This document shows positions 53,154 through 62,821 of a stretch of DNA of 64,000 nucleotides, in pieces. Both the position numbers and the translations under genes were made by a program. Each line of letters opens with the position of its first letter. Position 1 is the stretch's first letter. This DNA is from Virgibacillus subterraneus (lineage in GTDB: Bacteria; Bacillota; Bacilli; Bacillales; Amphibacillaceae). The stretch lies in assembly GCF_900110695.1 (NCBI RefSeq), contig NZ_FOEH01000005.1:124001-188000 (forward strand), written 5' to 3'. The notes under the pieces were generated by a model, which was not told the DNA's origin, ran no database searches, and worked only from the letters and a program-made list of their open reading frames with translations.

Positions 53154-53221
53154 TACATAAGAATGGTAAGTATCTGGGGCAAATATTAAGAATTGAATTA
53201 TCAAAAGTTAATCGTTTACAT

Positions 53222-53362
53222 TGGTGTCGGACATACGTTCCGCTATCTCTGATGAAAAGTGGCTTTTGAGGTGATATGCGGACATAGGAGCCCTTATTTA
53301 ACATTTATCAGCATATAAAAAGACTGTTTCCATCAAATAAGGTCCCTGGTGTCCGCTAAAGT
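53222..53362. repeat. intergenic palindromic element
   Basis: GCGGACATAGGAGCCCTTATTT and AAATAAGGTCCCTGGTGTCCGC form an imperfect inverted pair around a ~35-nt loop; a further GTCGGACATACGTTCCGC lies at the left end. Only one copy is seen in the window; it looks like a dispersed element rather than a terminator. Confidence 0.5.
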
Positions 53363-53392
53363 AACTTTGGCATTCATCGTGCTAAATTAACT

Positions 53393-54409
53393 CTATTTTA
53401 CCCCAAGGTATTCTTCCAAGGTTAGCCCTTTTTGCATAATCTCCTTAGCGGCATCTTGTCCAACATAGCGTAAATGCCATGGTTCATACTGATATTTGGT
53501 GATTTTTTTCTTACCTTTAGGGTATCGAATGATAAATCCATACTCTGCAGCATGCTGTTGTACCCATTTTCCTTCATCAGTTTCACCAAATTCGACTGTT
53601 AGTTCATATCCAATATCAGGACTAGTTACATCCATTGTTAAACCAGATTGGTGCTCACTTTCTCCAGGCCTTGCACTAAATGTATTTGCAACTTTTTCAC
53701 CGTGCTGTGCAACGTTAGAGGCAAATATAGCATCCTGTCTATCATAGGAGCGATACCCTGATTGGGCGAATAAATCAATCCCGGCATTGTCTCCTGCCTG
53801 AAACATTTCTTCTAGTGCATCTGCTGCAACTTGACGCATTTGCATTTTAGGTACCGAACCAGTAAAAGGGAATCGTACATCTGGTTTTACTAGATTACGA
53901 GGAACAAAGTCTGCTGGTAATGCATGTTCCTTATTTACTAGTGCTAAAATTTCATGTGGGTTACTGACAGTACTCTTATCATTATCCGGTTTTGCCAGTC
54001 CTGATGCTGGCTCTATCGATGATTCGTTTTCTAGTGATTTTCTGAGAGCTTCTTTTGTAGCTTTATTATATATCCCTGAGACATCCATGCCTTCCTGTTG
54101 CATTTGAAAATCTGTGATTGCCCAGGTTGTCATAGCATTGAACTCACCATCCACGGTAAGTGAATACCCTACTTTGTTAAGAATTTCCTGCAGGGACTGA
54201 ACAGATTCACCCTGGTCCGTTTTATGCAAAGTTGTTTCTGGCAGTGTTACATCTTCCTCCTCTGGTTCTTCTTTCATATCCTGACCATTTTTTTCACTAG
54301 TTGGTGCTGAATTGGTATTTCTATCTTTAGGTTCTTGATTATTGCATGCGACTACTAGGAATAGTAGTGTCATCAATGCAAAAGCGACTGATAATCCTTT
54401 TTTGAGCAT
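53393..54409 (-). CDS. lipoprotein D-alanyl-D-alanine carboxypeptidase, VanY type
   Basis: 338 residues. Lipoprotein signal with lipobox LVVAC (Cys22), an acidic linker, a peptidoglycan-binding repeat (SVQSLQEILNKVGYSLTVDGEF, quoted in part as LQEILNKVGY), then the M15B zinc peptidase: SGYRSYDRQ, PGESEHQSGLTMDV and EPWHLRYV. It trims the terminal D-Ala of peptidoglycan stem peptides at the outer face of the membrane. Presence of VanY alone does not indicate vancomycin resistance. Confidence 0.9.
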   Translation of the reverse strand: MLKKGLSVAFALMTLLFLVVACNNQEPKDRNTNSAPTSEKNGQDMKEEPEEEDVTLPETTLHKTDQGESVQSLQEILNKVGYSLTVDGEFNAMTTWAITDFQMQQEGMDVSGIYNKATKEALRKSLENESSIEPASGLAKPDNDKSTVSNPHEILALVNKEHALPADFVPRNLVKPDVRFPFTGSVPKMQMRQVAADALEEMFQAGDNAGIDLFAQSGYRSYDRQDAIFASNVAQHGEKVANTFSARPGESEHQSGLTMDVTSPDIGYELTVEFGETDEGKWVQQHAAEYGFIIRYPKGKKKITKYQYEPWHLRYVGQDAAKEIMQKGLTLEEYLGVK

Positions 54410-54781
54410 TCATGTTCTCTCCCTGTTATCCTCTATCTACTATTCGTATATGAAGGTAAAAAAGTGTCATTGATAGAGGGAAAATATTTTTTTATTTCAA
54501 AAATGCCACTTTTTGAGCTTCTGGTTCGATTATAGTATTAGAATCATAGTTTTCTTTTAATCCATTAAATATCATAACACTTGATGTTTTTAGTCGTCTA
54601 CACGAATTGGTATTTACATCATTGCATGAATATTGCTTTATAATTAGAGTGAGTCTATTTTCTAAGGATATTGAAGCAATGTTTATTTCTGTCCGAAGCT
54701 TTAAATGCTCTGGGGGAAAAACACAATTATTTCGCCTCTCTCATAGTTATATTGAAGTGAATATGACTGGAGTGAACAGGT
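54410..54781. other. divergent 370-bp intergenic region
   Basis: Promoter region for the VanY and MFS genes. Short ORFs here lack ribosome sites. No clear sigma-A promoter could be placed with good spacing. Confidence 0.4.
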
Positions 54782-55966
54782 GTGACTGCTATGACAAGCA
54801 TGCCAAAGCATGTTGAACCCAATTATAATTTGATAACATTTTTACTTTTTTGGTGTGCGTTGATTGTTGTCTCAAGTGTGTATGTAACGACTCCTCTTAT
54901 TGGTGTGTTTGTAAAGGAGTTTCAAGTAACTCAAACAACCGCTGCGTGGACGGGAAGTATATTTTCTCTGTTTTATGCGGTGGGATTTTTAGTTTTGGGT
55001 CCGTTAGCTGATCGTTATGGCCGAAAACAAATGATTGTATTTGGTCTGGGTGTTCTTTCACTGGTTACCTTTGCGATTGGGTTCGTGAATCATCTCATAT
55101 GGCTAATAATACTTAGAGCATTACAAGGATTTATCTCAGCAGCATTTGCTCCAGCAGCTTTAGCTTACGTGTTTGATGTTTTTCCAAAGCGTAAGCTGGT
55201 TACAACAATTGGCTTTACTAGCTTTGGATTTTTAACAGCGGGAATCTTCGGTCAGGTAGTAGCAGGATTTATTGATCAAACGTTTGATTGGCATTTTGTT
55301 TTTATATTATTTGGAGGATTATACCTAGTTAGTTTGCTTGCAGTTGCTAAAATATTGCCAACAACCAAAAGCGAAAATACTCCTATTAGTATGGCTTATC
55401 ACATCAAACAAGTGAAAAAAATCTTTGCTCAAAAAAACTTCCGTTTATGCTATGTAATTACGATCATGTTACTGCTAACCTTTATTGGTATGTATACCGC
55501 GCTTGGTGATTATTTAAAAAACGCGCCTTTTTACCTTAGGGATAAGGAAATTCTCTACGTTCGGACTGCAGGATTAGCTGGAATGATTCTTTCACCATTC
55601 ACCGGATTTTTGGCAAAGAAGTTAGGATTGTTAGTGGTTTTACGAGTGGGTTTAGCGGTTTCGGTAGGCGGATTAGTAATGTTAGGGGTAGATACTAATT
55701 TACCAGTAATCATTTGTATGAGTGTAGTTTATGTAGCCGGTATTTCACTAACATTTCCAGCAATTATGACGTTAATTGGTGAATGGAGTGGAAACATCAG
55801 GGCAATTGCTGCATCAATATATACGTTTATATTATTTATTGGAGCATCACTTGGGCCAATTGTTACCAGTGGTTTAATGCAAACAGGAAGTTTTTTTATA
55901 ACCTTTGTCGTTTTGGCCTTATTGTTATCGGGTGGACTAGTAGCTTCGTTTTTTATTCGTAGTTAG
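54782..55966 (+). CDS. MFS transporter, drug-efflux type
   Basis: 394 residues, 12 membrane segments. LGPLADRYGRKQM is the motif A loop between segments 2 and 3; GFISAAFAPAALAYV lies in segment 4. It resembles the arabinose-efflux/AraJ-like group; cargo unknown. The GTG at 54782 has GGAGTG seven to eight bases upstream; ATG 54791 is an alternative. Single gene. Confidence 0.85.
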   Translation: MTAMTSMPKHVEPNYNLITFLLFWCALIVVSSVYVTTPLIGVFVKEFQVTQTTAAWTGSIFSLFYAVGFLVLGPLADRYGRKQMIVFGLGVLSLVTFAIGFVNHLIWLIILRALQGFISAAFAPAALAYVFDVFPKRKLVTTIGFTSFGFLTAGIFGQVVAGFIDQTFDWHFVFILFGGLYLVSLLAVAKILPTTKSENTPISMAYHIKQVKKIFAQKNFRLCYVITIMLLLTFIGMYTALGDYLKNAPFYLRDKEILYVRTAGLAGMILSPFTGFLAKKLGLLVVLRVGLAVSVGGLVMLGVDTNLPVIICMSVVYVAGISLTFPAIMTLIGEWSGNIRAIAASIYTFILFIGASLGPIVTSGLMQTGSFFITFVVLALLLSGGLVASFFIRS

Positions 55967-56003
55967 TGTGAAATTTCTCGATAAGTAAGGTGATATAAAA
56001 TAA

Positions 56004-56040
56004 TAATGCTGGATTCATTGTGCCTGAATCCAGCATTGTT
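56004..56040. terminator. bidirectional terminator between the MFS gene and pepT
   Basis: AATGCTGGATTCA / TGAATCCAGCATT, 13-bp perfect stem, 8-nt loop. Confidence 0.85.
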
Positions 56041-56045
56041 GTGTC

Positions 56046-57275
56046 TTATTTTGATTCGAATAATCTAGTGATTTCAACAATTACATTTGTTGCTTTCTCC
56101 ATGTTATCGACTGAAATATATTCAAATTTTCCGTGGTAGTTTTCACCGCCTGTGAATATGTTCGGTGTCGGTAAACCCATATAGGAAAGCTGTGAACCGT
56201 CTGTGCCGCCGCGAGCTGGTTTTACAAGGGGGTCAATGTTCAAATTTGTCATAGCTTCATAGGCGATATCAACAATTTCTTTTACAGGCTCGATTTTCTC
56301 GCGCATGTTGTAATATTGATCAGCCATTTCCAGTTCTGCACAATTTTCGCCATAGGCTTCGTTAATGTCATTCGTAAATTTACGCATTGTTTCTTTTCTG
56401 GATTTAAAATTATCTTTATCAAAATCACGAATGATATAAGTTACAACAGTTTTCTCGACATCACCATTAACGGAAATCAAGTGGTAAAAGCCTTCGTACT
56501 TTTCTGTATGCTCAGGTGATTCGTGTTGGGGGAATTTGTTGATGAATTCCGCTGCCAATTTTCCTGCATTAATCATTTTATTCTTAGAAGTTCCAGGGTG
56601 CACACTGTTGCCTTTAAAGGTGACTCTGGCAGCTGCAGCGTTAAAGCTCTCATACTGTAATTCTCCCAATGGGCCACCGTCGACGGTATATGCAAAAGGA
56701 GCATTGAATCGTTCCACATCAAACTTTTGAGGGCCGCGGCCGATTTCTTCGTCAGGTGTAAAGGCAACACGTATGTCTCCATGTTTAATCTCAGGATGAT
56801 TGATTAAATAATCCATCGCAGTCATAATCTCAGTTATTCCTGCTTTGTTATCTGCACCAAGCAAGGTTGTCCCGTCTGTAGTTATGAGGGTGTGTCCCTT
56901 GTAGCCTGGGAGCTCAGAAAAATCTTTAGCAGTTAAAGTTACTCCTAAATCTTTGTTCAATGTAAGGTCATTCCCATCAAAGTTTTCCACCACTTGCGGA
57001 TTCACACCCTTTCCGGTGAAATCAGTAGCAGTATCCAGATGCGCCAGGAATCCAATTGTGGGTACTTTTCTGTCCGAATTTGATGGCAGCGTTGCCATTA
57101 CATATGCGTTGTCATCGACTGTTACATCAGTCATACCAATTGTCTTCAGCTCATCTACCAATAAGTTAGCAAGTTCAAATTGACCTGGTGTAGATGGGGT
57201 ACTTTCATTGCTTTCGTCAGACTGTGTATCGATTTTTACATACCTTGTTAGGCGTTCGATTAACGTTTTTTTCAT
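56046..57275 (-). CDS. pepT: peptidase T (tripeptide aminopeptidase)
   Basis: 409 residues of the M20B family. [13 protein letters not shown] holds the first zinc ligands, [10 protein letters not shown] the bridging Asp, [10 protein letters not shown] the catalytic Glu pair, [10 protein letters not shown] and [19 protein letters not shown] further sites, with a dimerisation lid between. Removes the N-terminal residue from tripeptides in the cytosol. AAGGAGGTGA upstream. Confidence 0.95.
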   Translation of the reverse strand: MKKTLIERLTRYVKIDTQSDESNESTPSTPGQFELANLLVDELKTIGMTDVTVDDNAYVMATLPSNSDRKVPTIGFLAHLDTATDFTGKGVNPQVVENFDGNDLTLNKDLGVTLTAKDFSELPGYKGHTLITTDGTTLLGADNKAGITEIMTAMDYLINHPEIKHGDIRVAFTPDEEIGRGPQKFDVERFNAPFAYTVDGGPLGELQYESFNAAAARVTFKGNSVHPGTSKNKMINAGKLAAEFINKFPQHESPEHTEKYEGFYHLISVNGDVEKTVVTYIIRDFDKDNFKSRKETMRKFTNDINEAYGENCAELEMADQYYNMREKIEPVKEIVDIAYEAMTNLNIDPLVKPARGGTDGSQLSYMGLPTPNIFTGGENYHGKFEYISVDNMEKATNVIVEITRLFESK

Positions 57276-57381
57276 ATGTATTCACCTCCTTATTTAGTTA
57301 ATTTTATCATAAACTTAGAAAGGAAATAGAAATTAGTTTAGAATATAAGATAGAAAGAATTATTTAGGAGGAGGGGTGATT

Positions 57382-58224
57382 TTGTCAAAGATAGTTAATG
57401 ATACTTGGCTTAAGGAACAGTTGGAAAACAAGTTAGAGAATACTGTTGTCGTTGATGTCCGTTTTGAGTTGAATGACCCTGAGGCCGGGAGAAAAGCTTA
57501 TTTGGAAAGCCATATTCCACATGCGGTTTATTTGGATTTAAACAAAGATTTATCAGGAAAAGCAGAGAAGCACGGTGGTAATCATCCATTACCAGATAAG
57601 GATATGTTTGCTGCAAAAATAGGCAATATTGGAATTGACCATGATACAGCAGTTGTAATCTATGATCAGCGAAATGATATGTTCGCCGCGCGTTTATGGT
57701 GGTTGCTTCATTACATTGGGCACGACAACGTATATCTTTTGGATGGTGGGTTCGAACGTTGGGTAGAGCAAGGACATGAAGTGTCATCGGAAATACCGAC
57801 TCTATCTGCAAAAGATTTTCAGCCAAATTTTCGTAAAAACCAGGTTGCTGACATTGATGAAGTGAAGGAAAAGCTGGGTAATAAATCTGCAGTATTAATA
57901 GACTCACGTAGCAGAGATCGTTATTTAGGAAAAACAGAACCACTATATCCAAAAGCAGGGCATATTCCTGGAGCCAAAAACTACTTCTGGAAGAATGTTT
58001 TGGATGAGAATGGCAACTGGAAAAATGACACTGACCTTCAAGAGAATTTTTCCTCATTATCTAAAGAAGATGAGATAATCGTCTCTTGTGGCTCAGGGGT
58101 CTCCGCATGTCCGAATGTGCTAGCTTTGAAGAAAGCTGGCTATAAAAATGTTAAGCTTTATCCTGGTAGTTTCAGTGACTGGATTTCATATGAAAAAAAT
58201 GAGATTGAAAAGAAGGATGAGTAG
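57382..58224 (+). CDS. sulfurtransferase, mercaptopyruvate/thiosulfate type
   Basis: About 280 residues, two rhodanese domains. The N-terminal, inactive one contains VVDVRFELNDPEAG, and the C-terminal one the active loop CGSGVSAC; CGSG(V/T) loops are typical of 3-mercaptopyruvate sulfurtransferases, CRKG of thiosulfate ones. Start chosen at TTG 57382, 8 nt after AGGAGG; GTG 57376 is only 2 nt away. Followed 3 bp later by tag. Confidence 0.88.
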   Translation: MSKIVNDTWLKEQLENKLENTVVVDVRFELNDPEAGRKAYLESHIPHAVYLDLNKDLSGKAEKHGGNHPLPDKDMFAAKIGNIGIDHDTAVVIYDQRNDMFAARLWWLLHYIGHDNVYLLDGGFERWVEQGHEVSSEIPTLSAKDFQPNFRKNQVADIDEVKEKLGNKSAVLIDSRSRDRYLGKTEPLYPKAGHIPGAKNYFWKNVLDENGNWKNDTDLQENFSSLSKEDEIIVSCGSGVSACPNVLALKKAGYKNVKLYPGSFSDWISYEKNEIEKKDE

Positions 58225-58227
58225 CAA

Positions 58228-58800
58228 ATGGATATAAAACGAAAACGCTGTGAATGGGTAACCGATGAACAAATATATATCGACTATCATGACCATGAAT
58301 GGGGAAGGCCAACACATAATGATCAGGAATTGTTTGAAATGCTTTCATTGGAAGGTGCTCAAGCAGGTTTAAGTTGGATCACGATATTAAAGCGAAGAGA
58401 AAACTACCAAAAAGCTTTCGATTACTTTGATCCCAAGATCGTTAGTAAATATGATGAAGGTAAAATTGAAAAGCTGTTAAATAACGAAGGAATCATCCGG
58501 AACAAACTCAAGGTTAATTCAGTTATTACGAATGCAAAAGCGTTCTTACAGATTCAAGAGGAATTTGGTGACTTTGACAGTTATATCTGGAATTTTGTTG
58601 GTGGTGAACCCGTTCTAAATAGCTGGGATGCGCATGCTGATGTCCCCGCCTCCACTAAAGAGTCAGAGGCAATGAGTAAAGACCTGAAGAAACGCGGGTT
58701 CAAATTTGTTGGTCCGACTATTTGCTATGCATTTATGCAAGCAACAGGGATGGTTAATGATCATACCAAAGATTGTTTCTTGGCAGTCGATAAAGCATAA
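58228..58800 (+). CDS. tag: DNA-3-methyladenine glycosylase I
   Basis: 190 residues. RCEWVTDEQIYIDYHDHEWG contains the zinc Cys and His near the N-terminus (quoted in part: YHDHEWGRP), LFEMLSLEGAQAGLSWITIL follows, and the C-terminal GMVNDHTKDCF carries the second His/Cys pair. Excises 3-methyladenine from DNA. Its start is 3 bp after the sulfurtransferase stop, with the AAGGATG site inside that gene, so they are cotranscribed. Confidence 0.95.
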   Translation: MDIKRKRCEWVTDEQIYIDYHDHEWGRPTHNDQELFEMLSLEGAQAGLSWITILKRRENYQKAFDYFDPKIVSKYDEGKIEKLLNNEGIIRNKLKVNSVITNAKAFLQIQEEFGDFDSYIWNFVGGEPVLNSWDAHADVPASTKESEAMSKDLKKRGFKFVGPTICYAFMQATGMVNDHTKDCFLAVDKA

Positions 58801-58874
58801 CTACTTTCTAACTAGATAAGCTCAACTAAGGTTTGGCAATAAGCGGAGTTTCAAATATCATAGGTAATGAAAGA

Positions 58875-58912
58875 ACAAGCTACTTCTTAAGAAGTAGCTT
58901 GTTTTATAATTT
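58875..58912 (+). terminator. terminator after tag
   Basis: ACAAGCTACTTCTT / AAGAAGTAGCTTGT perfect 14-bp palindrome followed by TTTATAATTT. Confidence 0.8.
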
Positions 58913-58925
58913 AATTATTACGTTA

Positions 58926-58975
58926 TTGACAATACTGCAAGATAGGATATGCTATTAATTGAACACTGGTTAAAT
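58926..58975 (+). promoter_or_regulatory. promoter and operator of the TetR gene
   Basis: TTGACA (58926), 16-bp spacer, TATGCT (58948). AATTGAACACTGGTTAAAT at 58957-58975 overlaps the start region and resembles 59595-59613, so it is probably an autoregulatory TetR site. Confidence 0.6.
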
Positions 58976-58992
58976 AAATGAGGGATAATTAA

Positions 58993-59565
58993 ATGGCAGC
59001 CAGAAAAGCAGTAGTAAAAGAACTAACTCGCGAAATGATTATGAATGCTGCACGAGATTTGTTTGTAGAAAAAGGGTACCAATCTGTTTCAATGCGGCAA
59101 ATTGCAAAAGTGTTAAACTACAGTCATGGAGCAATTTATTATCATTTTAAAAACAAGGCGGAGTTGTTCTATGCTCTAGTTGAAGATCATTTTATCATGC
59201 TGGATAGTATGATTGACGAATTAGTTTTAGAAGAAATAGAAGACTATGAAAAACTAAGAAATATCTTAATGGGGTATATTGAGTTTGGCTTAACCCATCA
59301 AAGCCATTATGAAATTATGTTCTTGGTCAAGGATGAAGAAGTTCGTACTTTTATAAATGAGAGTCCAATGCAAACGTATCAAAAGTTTGCTTACTATGTA
59401 TCCCAGTTAAGTGACAAGCATTTAACCGTACAGGAGATATGGTCTATATTTTTATCATTACATGGGTTTGTAACACATTATATAAGGCACGTAGCAAATT
59501 TTAAAGATGCAAAAAGTATGGCGGAAGCGCACGTTAATTTATTACTTGAATGGACAAAAAGATAG
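58993..59565 (+). CDS. TetR/AcrR family regulator
   Basis: 190 residues. N-terminal HTH: MNAARDLFVEKGYQSVSMRQIA, LNYSHGAIYYHFKNKAELF (quoted in part), then an all-helical ligand domain. Likely represses itself and the downstream epimerase-like gene through the shared AACACTGGT motif. GAGGG upstream. Confidence 0.9.
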   Translation: MAARKAVVKELTREMIMNAARDLFVEKGYQSVSMRQIAKVLNYSHGAIYYHFKNKAELFYALVEDHFIMLDSMIDELVLEEIEDYEKLRNILMGYIEFGLTHQSHYEIMFLVKDEEVRTFINESPMQTYQKFAYYVSQLSDKHLTVQEIWSIFLSLHGFVTHYIRHVANFKDAKSMAEAHVNLLLEWTKR

Positions 59566-59594
59566 AGTTTAAACAACTTTATTTTTTTACTAAT

Positions 59595-59613
59595 AATTAA
59601 ACACTGGTCAATT
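59595..59613 (+). promoter_or_regulatory. second AACACTGGT operator
   Basis: AATTAAACACTGGTCAATT, 17-18 bp before the ATG of the epimerase-like gene; 16 of 19 bases agree with the site ahead of the TetR gene. Confidence 0.6.
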
Positions 59614-59630
59614 AATAGGAGGGAATAAAA

Positions 59631-60560
59631 ATGAAAGTAGCATTAGTATTGGGTGCGACAGGTGGTATGGGGTATTCAATAGTTAGGGAGCTGTCGGCGC
59701 GGAATATTAAAGTGAAGGCATTTGCACGAACTAAAGGAAAACTAGAGAACATGTTTCATACAGACCCAAATGTGACAATTCATCCCGGAGACATTTTAAA
59801 TCAAACCGAATTAATCGCTGCGGCAGAGAAGGTGGATGTTATTTTTAATGCAGTAAATATTCCGTATGATGAGTGGGAGGATAAGCTGCATCTCTTAACG
59901 AATAATTTACTTGAAACTGCAAGACAAGTTAAATCCAAGCTTGCAGTTGTAGATAATATCTATGCATATGGGAAAAATACCGGTGTCAAGGTCAATGAAT
60001 CTACTCCAAAATAGCCTCATACCAAAAAAGGGAAACTACGCATGGAAATGGGTGAATTGATTAAGGAGTCTGAAACCCCTTATTTAATAGTGCATTTTCC
60101 AGATTTTTATGGGCCTTACGTAGAGAATGGACAAATTAATTATACCTTGCGACAGATGGTTGCTGACAAAAAAGCAGGTTTTATCGGCAGACATAATATA
60201 GCAAGAGAGCATATTTACACTCCTGATGGTGCAAAGGCAATGGTAGAACTTAGTATGCATGAAGCTGCGTATGGACAACACTGGAATATTCCTGCTGCTG
60301 ATGTGATTGCTGGTGAGGAAATCATTGATATAGCAAAATCTATAACTGGATACAGTAAACGTGTATTTACTATTACGAAAACCTTGATTAGATTTCTTGG
60401 TGTATTCAATAAACAAATGCGTGAATTTGCAGAGATGCAGTATTTGAATGAGGATCCTGTAGTTTTGGATGGGAGAAAGTATGAGGAGAATATTGGTTCG
60501 ATTCCCAAAACTCCTTTTCATGAAGGATTAAAGGAATCCATTGCTTCCTATCAAAGATAA
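59631..60560 (+). pseudogene. NAD(P)-dependent epimerase/NmrA-like protein with in-frame TAG
   Basis: The first segment has the Rossmann start LVLGATGGMGYSIVREL and HPGDILN and ends ...NESTPK at TAG 60012-60014. The same frame, without any shift, continues PHTKKGKLRMEMGELI, HFPDFYGPYVENG and AREHIYTPDGAKAM to 60560, giving ~309 residues, the normal length of an extended short-chain dehydrogenase. A single nonsense codon therefore separates the NAD-binding part from the substrate domain. Real mutation, or sequencing error at TAG. Confidence 0.8.
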
Positions 60561-60565
60561 CAGTA

Positions 60566-60604
60566 GAGCCAGTTTCATCAACTAATCGATGAAAGCTGGC
60601 TCCT
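60566..60604. terminator. bidirectional terminator
   Basis: GAGCCAGTTTCATC / GATGAAAGCTGGCTC, 14-bp stem with one bulge, between convergent genes. Confidence 0.8.
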
Positions 60605-60607
60605 TAG

Positions 60608-62038
60608 TTAGTCAATCATAGGTGCTTTTCTTTGTTTTGTTGCTTGTTCATAGGCATATGCTAATTCGATAAGTTTTTCTTCTGTAAAGGCTTTTCCTGT
60701 AAATGTTATGCCGACCGGTTTTCCTTCGGATGTATATCCAGCTGGAACGGTTATGGAAGGGTAGCCTGCTTTTGCGGCAATACCGGCACCATAATTATTC
60801 GCAAATATTAATGCGTCTAAATTATTCTCGTACATTGCTCCGTCGATACCTTGTTCCTGTGACATCTGAATATCATTTAATCTGGCATTGATATATTCTG
60901 CCTCAACTAGTTTTCCACTTTTCTCATCTGACTGCTCGAGAACTGTCTGTCCGTATTTCAGAGCTTCTTCTCCAAAAAATTCATTTAATTGAATGACTTC
61001 TTCTAACGAATGAACTGGGAAGTTATTGGATAAGTTTTTCAAGTATGCATTTACACCACTTTTAAACTCATGAAGGAGTACGTTAACATCGTTTAAATTG
61101 GTCGGCAAGCTAATTGGATCAATCAATTCTGCACCTGATTTTTGTAAATCTGCTAAAGCAGTGTTAATTATGGTTAGTTCTTCATCATCAAGTCCTTCCA
61201 GGTAATCACGTGAGATGCCAAGTTTGGCATTATTCAATCCGTCCATATTCAGGGCTGAGGAATAATCTTGTGTAAGACCTTTCTTGATAAGTGAAGTAGC
61301 TGCATCTTTTGCATCAGCACCTGAAAGTGCTCCTAATAAAGTGGCAGCATCTTCTACAGTTCGAGTCATGGGACCGGCAGTATCCTGGCTATTTGATATC
61401 GGGATAATTCCCGTTCTGCTTAATAATCCAACAGTAGGTTTAATGCCAACAAGTGAGTTACTGCTTGCTGGGCTAAGAATTGAACCACTAGTTTCTGTAC
61501 CAATTGCACCTGCAGCAAGGTTAGCTGCTACGCCTGCTCCAGAGCCTGCACTGGATCCTCCAACATCAAACTTGCCTAGGCCATATGGATTCATAACTTG
61601 GCCACCTAATGAGCTGTATCCATTCGGCATACCGTCTGTCATAAAATTTGCCCACTCAGTCAGGTTGGTTTTTCCCAGAATTACTGCACCTGCTTCGCGC
61701 AGCTTGTTAACGATAAAGGCATCTTCTTTTGCATAATTGTTTTCCAAAGCTAGTGAACCTGCAGTGGTATGTGTTTTATCCCCTGTATCGATGTTATCTT
61801 TAACCAGGATGGGGATTCCGTGAAGCGGTCCACGTGATCCCTTTTGTTCTCTCTCAACATCCAATGCTTCAGCGATATGCAAAGCCTCAGGATTGACTTC
61901 TAATACAGCATTAACCGTTTCGTTGTATTTGGCGATATTTTCTAAGTACTTCATCGTTAGCTTCTTTGCTGATAGGTTTCCAGTTTCCATTTCGTTCTGC
62001 ATCTCGGATATGGTTGCTTCGTTAAGTGTGAATGACAA
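60608..62038 (-). CDS. amidase (amidase-signature family)
   Basis: 476 residues. Ser-cisSer-Lys triad: Lys in ILVKDNIDT, GGSSAGSGAG and ETSGSI. The preceding HGIPILVKDN and following ASSNSLVGIKPTVG are standard. Hydrolyses amide bonds; not GatA by context (no gatB/gatC). Start TTG 62038 with AGGGGAG upstream. Single gene. Confidence 0.9.
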   Translation of the reverse strand: MSFTLNEATISEMQNEMETGNLSAKKLTMKYLENIAKYNETVNAVLEVNPEALHIAEALDVEREQKGSRGPLHGIPILVKDNIDTGDKTHTTAGSLALENNYAKEDAFIVNKLREAGAVILGKTNLTEWANFMTDGMPNGYSSLGGQVMNPYGLGKFDVGGSSAGSGAGVAANLAAGAIGTETSGSILSPASSNSLVGIKPTVGLLSRTGIIPISNSQDTAGPMTRTVEDAATLLGALSGADAKDAATSLIKKGLTQDYSSALNMDGLNNAKLGISRDYLEGLDDEELTIINTALADLQKSGAELIDPISLPTNLNDVNVLLHEFKSGVNAYLKNLSNNFPVHSLEEVIQLNEFFGEEALKYGQTVLEQSDEKSGKLVEAEYINARLNDIQMSQEQGIDGAMYENNLDALIFANNYGAGIAAKAGYPSITVPAGYTSEGKPVGITFTGKAFTEEKLIELAYAYEQATKQRKAPMID

Positions 62039-62523
62039 TATATTCTCCCCTTTGTTAAAAATTTTTATCGTATGTTATTCGATTTTCTGATTCCACTGTA
62101 CTGTAAAAATGAAAAATCACATAATTATAAGTTCATATTAACATTTTTACTGATTCATTATCCTACTAATTTTAAATTTATCTAAAATTGCATCATTTAT
62201 GTGGCGGGAGTATACTTATATCAAAAAGTAATGAATTACAATAAGGTAGCTTGAATTGAAATAATTCATCGGAAGAATTGTACAGGGAACTTGTGAAATG
62301 AATGAACAAAAATCAGTTTCGCAGTTTTTGGAACCGGGCAAGGATAAATTTACACTATAACATCGCACAAAGATTAGGATTTATGTTCGACAAGGGAACA
62401 GAGATAGAATTTATTGAATTTAATGGTTCTTGATCATTCAATTGACGGTAACGCATCTCTGAGTAAACTAGTGGTAGACCGAAGTTAGGGCATACTGTAC
62501 TAAACCGAAAGGAGTTGAGCGTT
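62039..62523. other. 485-bp region without a clear gene
   Basis: AT-rich. A 20-codon ORF (ATG at 62298) lacks a good ribosome site. Nothing else recognised. Confidence 0.4.
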
Positions 62524-62634
62524 ATGGCGGATAAGGAACAAGATAAGAAGGAGCAAGAACGATTCACGCAAACCTTTGAACAAATTGAAATAATACACAA
62601 TCCAAATACTAAGAAATCCAGCAATAAAGAATAG
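62524..62634 (+). CDS. 36-residue hydrophilic protein
   Basis: MADKEQDKKEQERF, TQTFEQIEIIHNPNT, KKSSNKE: highly charged, no cysteines, no membrane segment. AAAGGAG lies 9-10 nt before the ATG, which is why it is kept. No family recognised. Confidence 0.5.
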   Translation: MADKEQDKKEQERFTQTFEQIEIIHNPNTKKSSNKE

Positions 62635-62769
62635 ATGATACTGAACGGGAAACATATAATGAACAGTCTATCATGATTGATTCGAGTGTCGCAGCAGTTT
62701 ATATCAACTACGTTATGATTTCATTGCTTTGATGAAGCAACAATCTTTTAGAAAACAGCCTAGGCATTA

Positions 62770-62798
62770 TTGACTCAAAGCAGTTTTTCGAATAAACT
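62770..62798 (+). promoter_or_regulatory. promoter of the ABC-F gene 2 leader
   Basis: TTGACT, 17-bp spacer, TAAACT; start near 62805, just before a very strong AAAGGAGGTG ribosome site. Confidence 0.55.
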
Positions 62799-62821
62799 AA
62801 ATTTAAAAGGAGGTGGGTTAG

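Noticed and set aside
53393-54409. VanY as part of a vancomycin-resistance cluster
   Set aside because: No vanH/A/X or vanRS nearby, and the ddl in the window is of D-Ala-D-Ala type.
60012-60014. TAG as pyrrolysine or programmed read-through
   Set aside because: No sign of a pyl system or a read-through context; mutation or error is simpler.
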